From assembly GCF_000237925.1 (NCBI RefSeq), contig NC_031502.1, forward strand, positions 8,115,352-8,179,351: a DNA stretch of 64,000 nucleotides. Direction: 5' to 3'. Positions 61,218 to 64,000 of this stretch are shown here, piece after piece. The DNA is from Schistosoma mansoni. Lineage: Eukaryota > Platyhelminthes > Trematoda > Strigeidida > Schistosomatidae. A program made the translations under genes and the position numbers. The notes beneath the pieces are model-generated. The model worked only from the letters and a program-made list of their open reading frames with translations, did not search any database and was not told the origin of the DNA. Every line of letters starts with the position of its first letter. Positions within the stretch are counted from its first letter, which is position 1.

Positions 61218-61731
61218 CCAAAATCGGGAGGTTGGGATTTCATAATATTGGGGCGATTTCAGAAAGATATATGCAAACCTGAACACGCGTCTCTGATCTC
61301 TAATCTATATGAAAGTAAACATAGAGCGCTAACTTGGGATGTTGAGAGAGGCACTGAATAAACAACCTGTTCTGATCTTTACCCGCATGAAGATTCATAT
61401 TTGGTTATGCTACTTTCGGATTAATGAATATAAAAAAATCTGTTGTGCATAAATATTTTAACACGCATGCTATTTTCAACACAGAGAAGGGAGATAGAAA
61501 AGACAAAGATTTACCGACCCTAAACAGAAGCGTCAGAACATACTGTTTGAGGCCTCAAAAATCTGTATCAGTCAGAAGTAGTTGTGACGGTGTCAAAAAC
61601 GTTTTGAAAGGTAGTTGTACCTATATTAAGTCAACAGTTAGCCTTCTGTAACTAATCCTTGTCAAGTTATCATCACAATCCTATATGTTATTATAATTAT
61701 GTACTAACTTATAATTATGACAATAATTTAG

Positions 61732-61971
61732 GTTAAAGTAGATTGGAGGACTTTTGGATTTAAATCTGATAGTAGCTCCATACCGCTCAATTTAAAACCA
61801 GATGAAGTTCACTTTTTGGACAGAAGTTATATGCCTGGAGAGGTCGTTCAAAACTTAGAAACCAAAATGGTCGGAACAATCTCAAACGTCCGTATGACAG
61901 CCCATGCAGAAATACTAGATCATCAGAAGGTCATGTTCGATATTCAGTGTGATCATTTAAGAAGTGTGTAT
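61732..61971 (+). CDS. UBE2O: UBE2O-like gene, second placed exon
   Basis: AATTTAG acceptor, GTAAGT donor, exactly 80 codons, phase 0 to 0. It encodes VKVDWRTFGFKSDSSSIPLN, then LKPDEVHFLDRSYMPGEVVQ, MVGTISNVRMTAHAEI and FDIQCDHLRSVY. It aligns with animal UBE2O VRVQWYPEGVKQHV...KLEDRSVVPRDVVRHM...CGTVIDVNIDCAVKLI...PVNSKDLQHI. Confidence 0.8.
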
Positions 61972-63839
61972 GTAAGTGATCCACTTCATTTTATTTTTCA
62001 TTATCACGTGTTTGGTCAATTGATTTGGCATAGCTTTTGCCCAAGTTGTAAGTATTCCGTAGATTGAACAGCTTATTTATTTTGAAACTAATTTAATACA
62101 ACTCGGAAACCAAGGGATATATCGTAAACAATGACATCACGCTATCATAATATTCAAGCGAACGTATGAATAAAAGTAATCTTGTAAGGAATAGTGCAAA
62201 AAGGTTCACATCGAAATGTCCACTCAACACTGCGGTATAGTCAACATTCATATTGGTGAACTGGAGGCAACCTCGGCAAATTACTTCATAGTCTCGGAGA
62301 TTTACCGGTAAAGTAATTCATATAGAGGAGATTCAGGATGAGACTATTTCACTAATGGTGAAGAGTTGTGGATGCTATAACTAGGCGTTCCTGCATATTG
62401 AGTCGCATCATTAGATGTAAAAAGAAGTCTCTTAAGTATTTTAAAGAAAAAGGTTAAATTTATTTTGCCACCGCTCCCATGAAAGATCTATCCCAAACTT
62501 TTTGCATCTGGATCTGTAGTTTATGGTGTAATCAATTCCAAGACTGCAAAGTGTAAATCGCATCTAAACGGATTCTAGCCTTAATTTATCCTCCATCCAA
62601 ACGATAATAAGAATAAAAGTTTAGCATTTCAGGAGTGGTTGAAGACATGTCGGAAATCGTTGAGCCTTGGATGTCTGTTTAGAGACCTGTTCTGAAGAAG
62701 ATAAACTGATAATACTTTGGTTGTAAGTCTACTACTGTATAAAACTTGGATAACACCTCAATATTTGTGGTAAGGTCTAGGTTAAGCAAAAATATTATCA
62801 AACCAAATCCAACCACGTTTAGCAGCGTTAAACTTCAACTTTCATTTTGAGTACCTCTGGGCTACCTTACTGAGCTCCATGCGGATACAGTTTTGTATAT
62901 CGTTCAACTTATTAGGAGGAAATAAATGCTCTGTTATAAGAGACTCACTTATACAGAAGCACTTGTAAGTATTACTTTTGTAGGCTTTAAAGGGCAAGGT
63001 ACCTAGGAAGCTACCTTGTTTTATCCCATTTTTGACCGGGACAGTAAGGGTAAGCTCCTGTCAAAGTAGGGTAATATCAGAACCACCATATTTAAAGAAT
63101 ATGTATGAATCCCCTCTAATCCGTGAATGTTTGAGAACTGAAGAGAGTTTATGGGTCTACTAATTTTTGGATAACTGAAAGAAATGAATTTTAAGGAGTT
63201 ACTGGTCACGTACATGACTTTCGAACCAATGTCATTTAGGAATTCATTATTGTTCGCAAAGACACTGGAAAGATTGACAATGGTTTTAGAGTCGCTTATA
63301 AATGTGTCATTATACAGAATGTACAGGATATCTACATTTTGAGATGCTCAAATGCGTTTATTCAACAGAAGAACTAATATTTGTGTTTTTGAGCTTTTAA
63401 TAAGTGCTGACACTTCATTGATGGTTTAGGGTATATCTAGCTGGTTTTTTGTTTTTGAAATTTCAAGTGTCCTGTTAACACTAGAGAGCCTAATTTTTAC
63501 AATTCATTTCTCTTTTGTTTGTTATCTAACAGGCCAGTTGTATGGCCATAAACTTGATCGTAAAGATTTTTGTTTTATGGTGAAACATCTTTAAACAGCT
63601 CCACTTGCTTGTATACAAACGACAGTTGTTAAGTTTGTGATTTCAGACCTAAAGATGATGTTCCACCAGTTATTTTCTCAAGGGATCTCTTAGTTGCTCG
63701 GCCACCTGAATCTGTTGTGATATAATGTTATCCTTTTTCTAGTTCTCGTCGTAAAGCTCACCTATTAGTTGTCACTCGATAACAACAATATTCCTATGAG
63801 CTACTTTATTATCTCATTTTAAACACATTTGCCTTTTAG
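61972..63839 (+). other. UBE2O intron
   Basis: 1.87 kb of AT-rich intron. A short open piece after a TTTCAG at 63641-63646 (PKDDVPPVIFSRDLLVARPP then a stop) does not fit between the flanking exons, which already chain in phase. Confidence 0.6.
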
Positions 63840-63946
63840 CCATGGACCACATATGTCGACGAAAACTATGTGATTTGGAATAGTTGGCTCGGTCGAGTGT
63901 CAGGTTGTCGTCTTATGGCAATCGTCCGATTTTTGGATGGAGCACG
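63840..63946 (+). CDS. UBE2O: UBE2O-like gene, third placed exon
   Basis: CCTTTTAG acceptor, GTAAAT donor, phase 0 to 2. It encodes PWTTYVDENYVIWNSWLGRV then SGCRLMAIVRFLDGAR, matching animal WPFMYGDYIAYDCWLGKVYD...ILKLSNGAR. It continues directly from the previous exon, as in the animal protein. The rest of the gene, including the UBC domain, lies beyond the window. Confidence 0.85.
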
Positions 63947-64000
63947 GTAAATGATATTATCTGAAAATTCTAAACAGTTTTGAAAGTAACTGGTAGTGTT

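Noticed and set aside
61485-61615. Coding-like stretch (EKGDRKDKDLPTLNRSVRT) considered as an extra UBE2O exon
   Set aside because: Its best acceptor and donor do not keep phase with the flanking exons, which already join each other in phase 0.

Overview
The window looks like nuclear DNA of a schistosome blood fluke. It is AT-rich, carries long introns with canonical GT/AG ends, and is crowded with trematode repeat families: RTE-like LINEs of the SR2/SR3/Perere-3 kind, a CR1-like LINE, Penelope-like pieces, a Merlin DNA transposon, solo LTRs, and decayed copies of the tRNA-derived, hammerhead-bearing SM-alpha repeat. Repeat identities rest on remembered family protein patterns, since no search could be run. 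The species is not settled, though the families resemble those of the mansoni/haematobium group more than S. japonicum.

Host genes. The best supported gene is on the minus strand (46811 down to 26883). It encodes D-glucuronyl C5-epimerase (GLCE), the Golgi enzyme that turns glucuronic acid into iduronic acid in heparan sulfate. Ten exons can be placed. They cover an N-terminal membrane anchor, the Gly-Tyr-rich middle and the catalytic C-terminus, and nearly all splice phases chain. Two introns at the 5' end are only 42 and 34 nt, while later introns are swollen by retroelements. On the plus strand at the right edge (about 60.7 kb onward) the first exons of a UBE2O-like E2/E3 ubiquitin enzyme can be read, so the two genes are divergently arranged. 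The left edge (1306-1753, plus) holds the terminal exon of an unrecognised small multi-pass membrane protein. Between 9.5 and 20.6 kb several minus-strand pieces look like exons of one or more unrecognised genes; one has a 10-bp tandem duplication.

Layout. 1-3.4 kb: end of the membrane-protein gene and its 3' flank. 3.4-24 kb: gene-poor repeat-rich DNA with three solo LTRs of one family (each with 5-bp target duplications), a decayed Merlin transposase, RTE and Penelope-like remnants, SM-alpha copies and (TA)n tracts, one interrupted by a gap. 26.9-46.8 kb: GLCE, with a LINE (29.9-32.65 kb) and an LTR-element pol scrap in one intron, an RTE in another, and a broken, partly inverted SR2-like LINE, a GIY-YIG nuclease fragment and a LINE 3' end in the third. 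47.85-52.1 kb: a nearly intact two-ORF CR1-like LINE. 52.9-58.8 kb: RTE copies on both strands. 60.6-64 kb: UBE2O.

The most striking structure is a 1.79-kb near-identical inverted duplication. Its left arm (38556-40505) contains GLCE exon 5 plus the 5' part of an RTE element. Its right arm (54513-56298) carries the same exon in antisense orientation, upstream of GLCE. The 200-N gap in the left arm corresponds to only about 33 bp in the right arm. This is either a very recent RTE-associated segmental duplication or an assembly artefact. I did not find a wholly new biological system.
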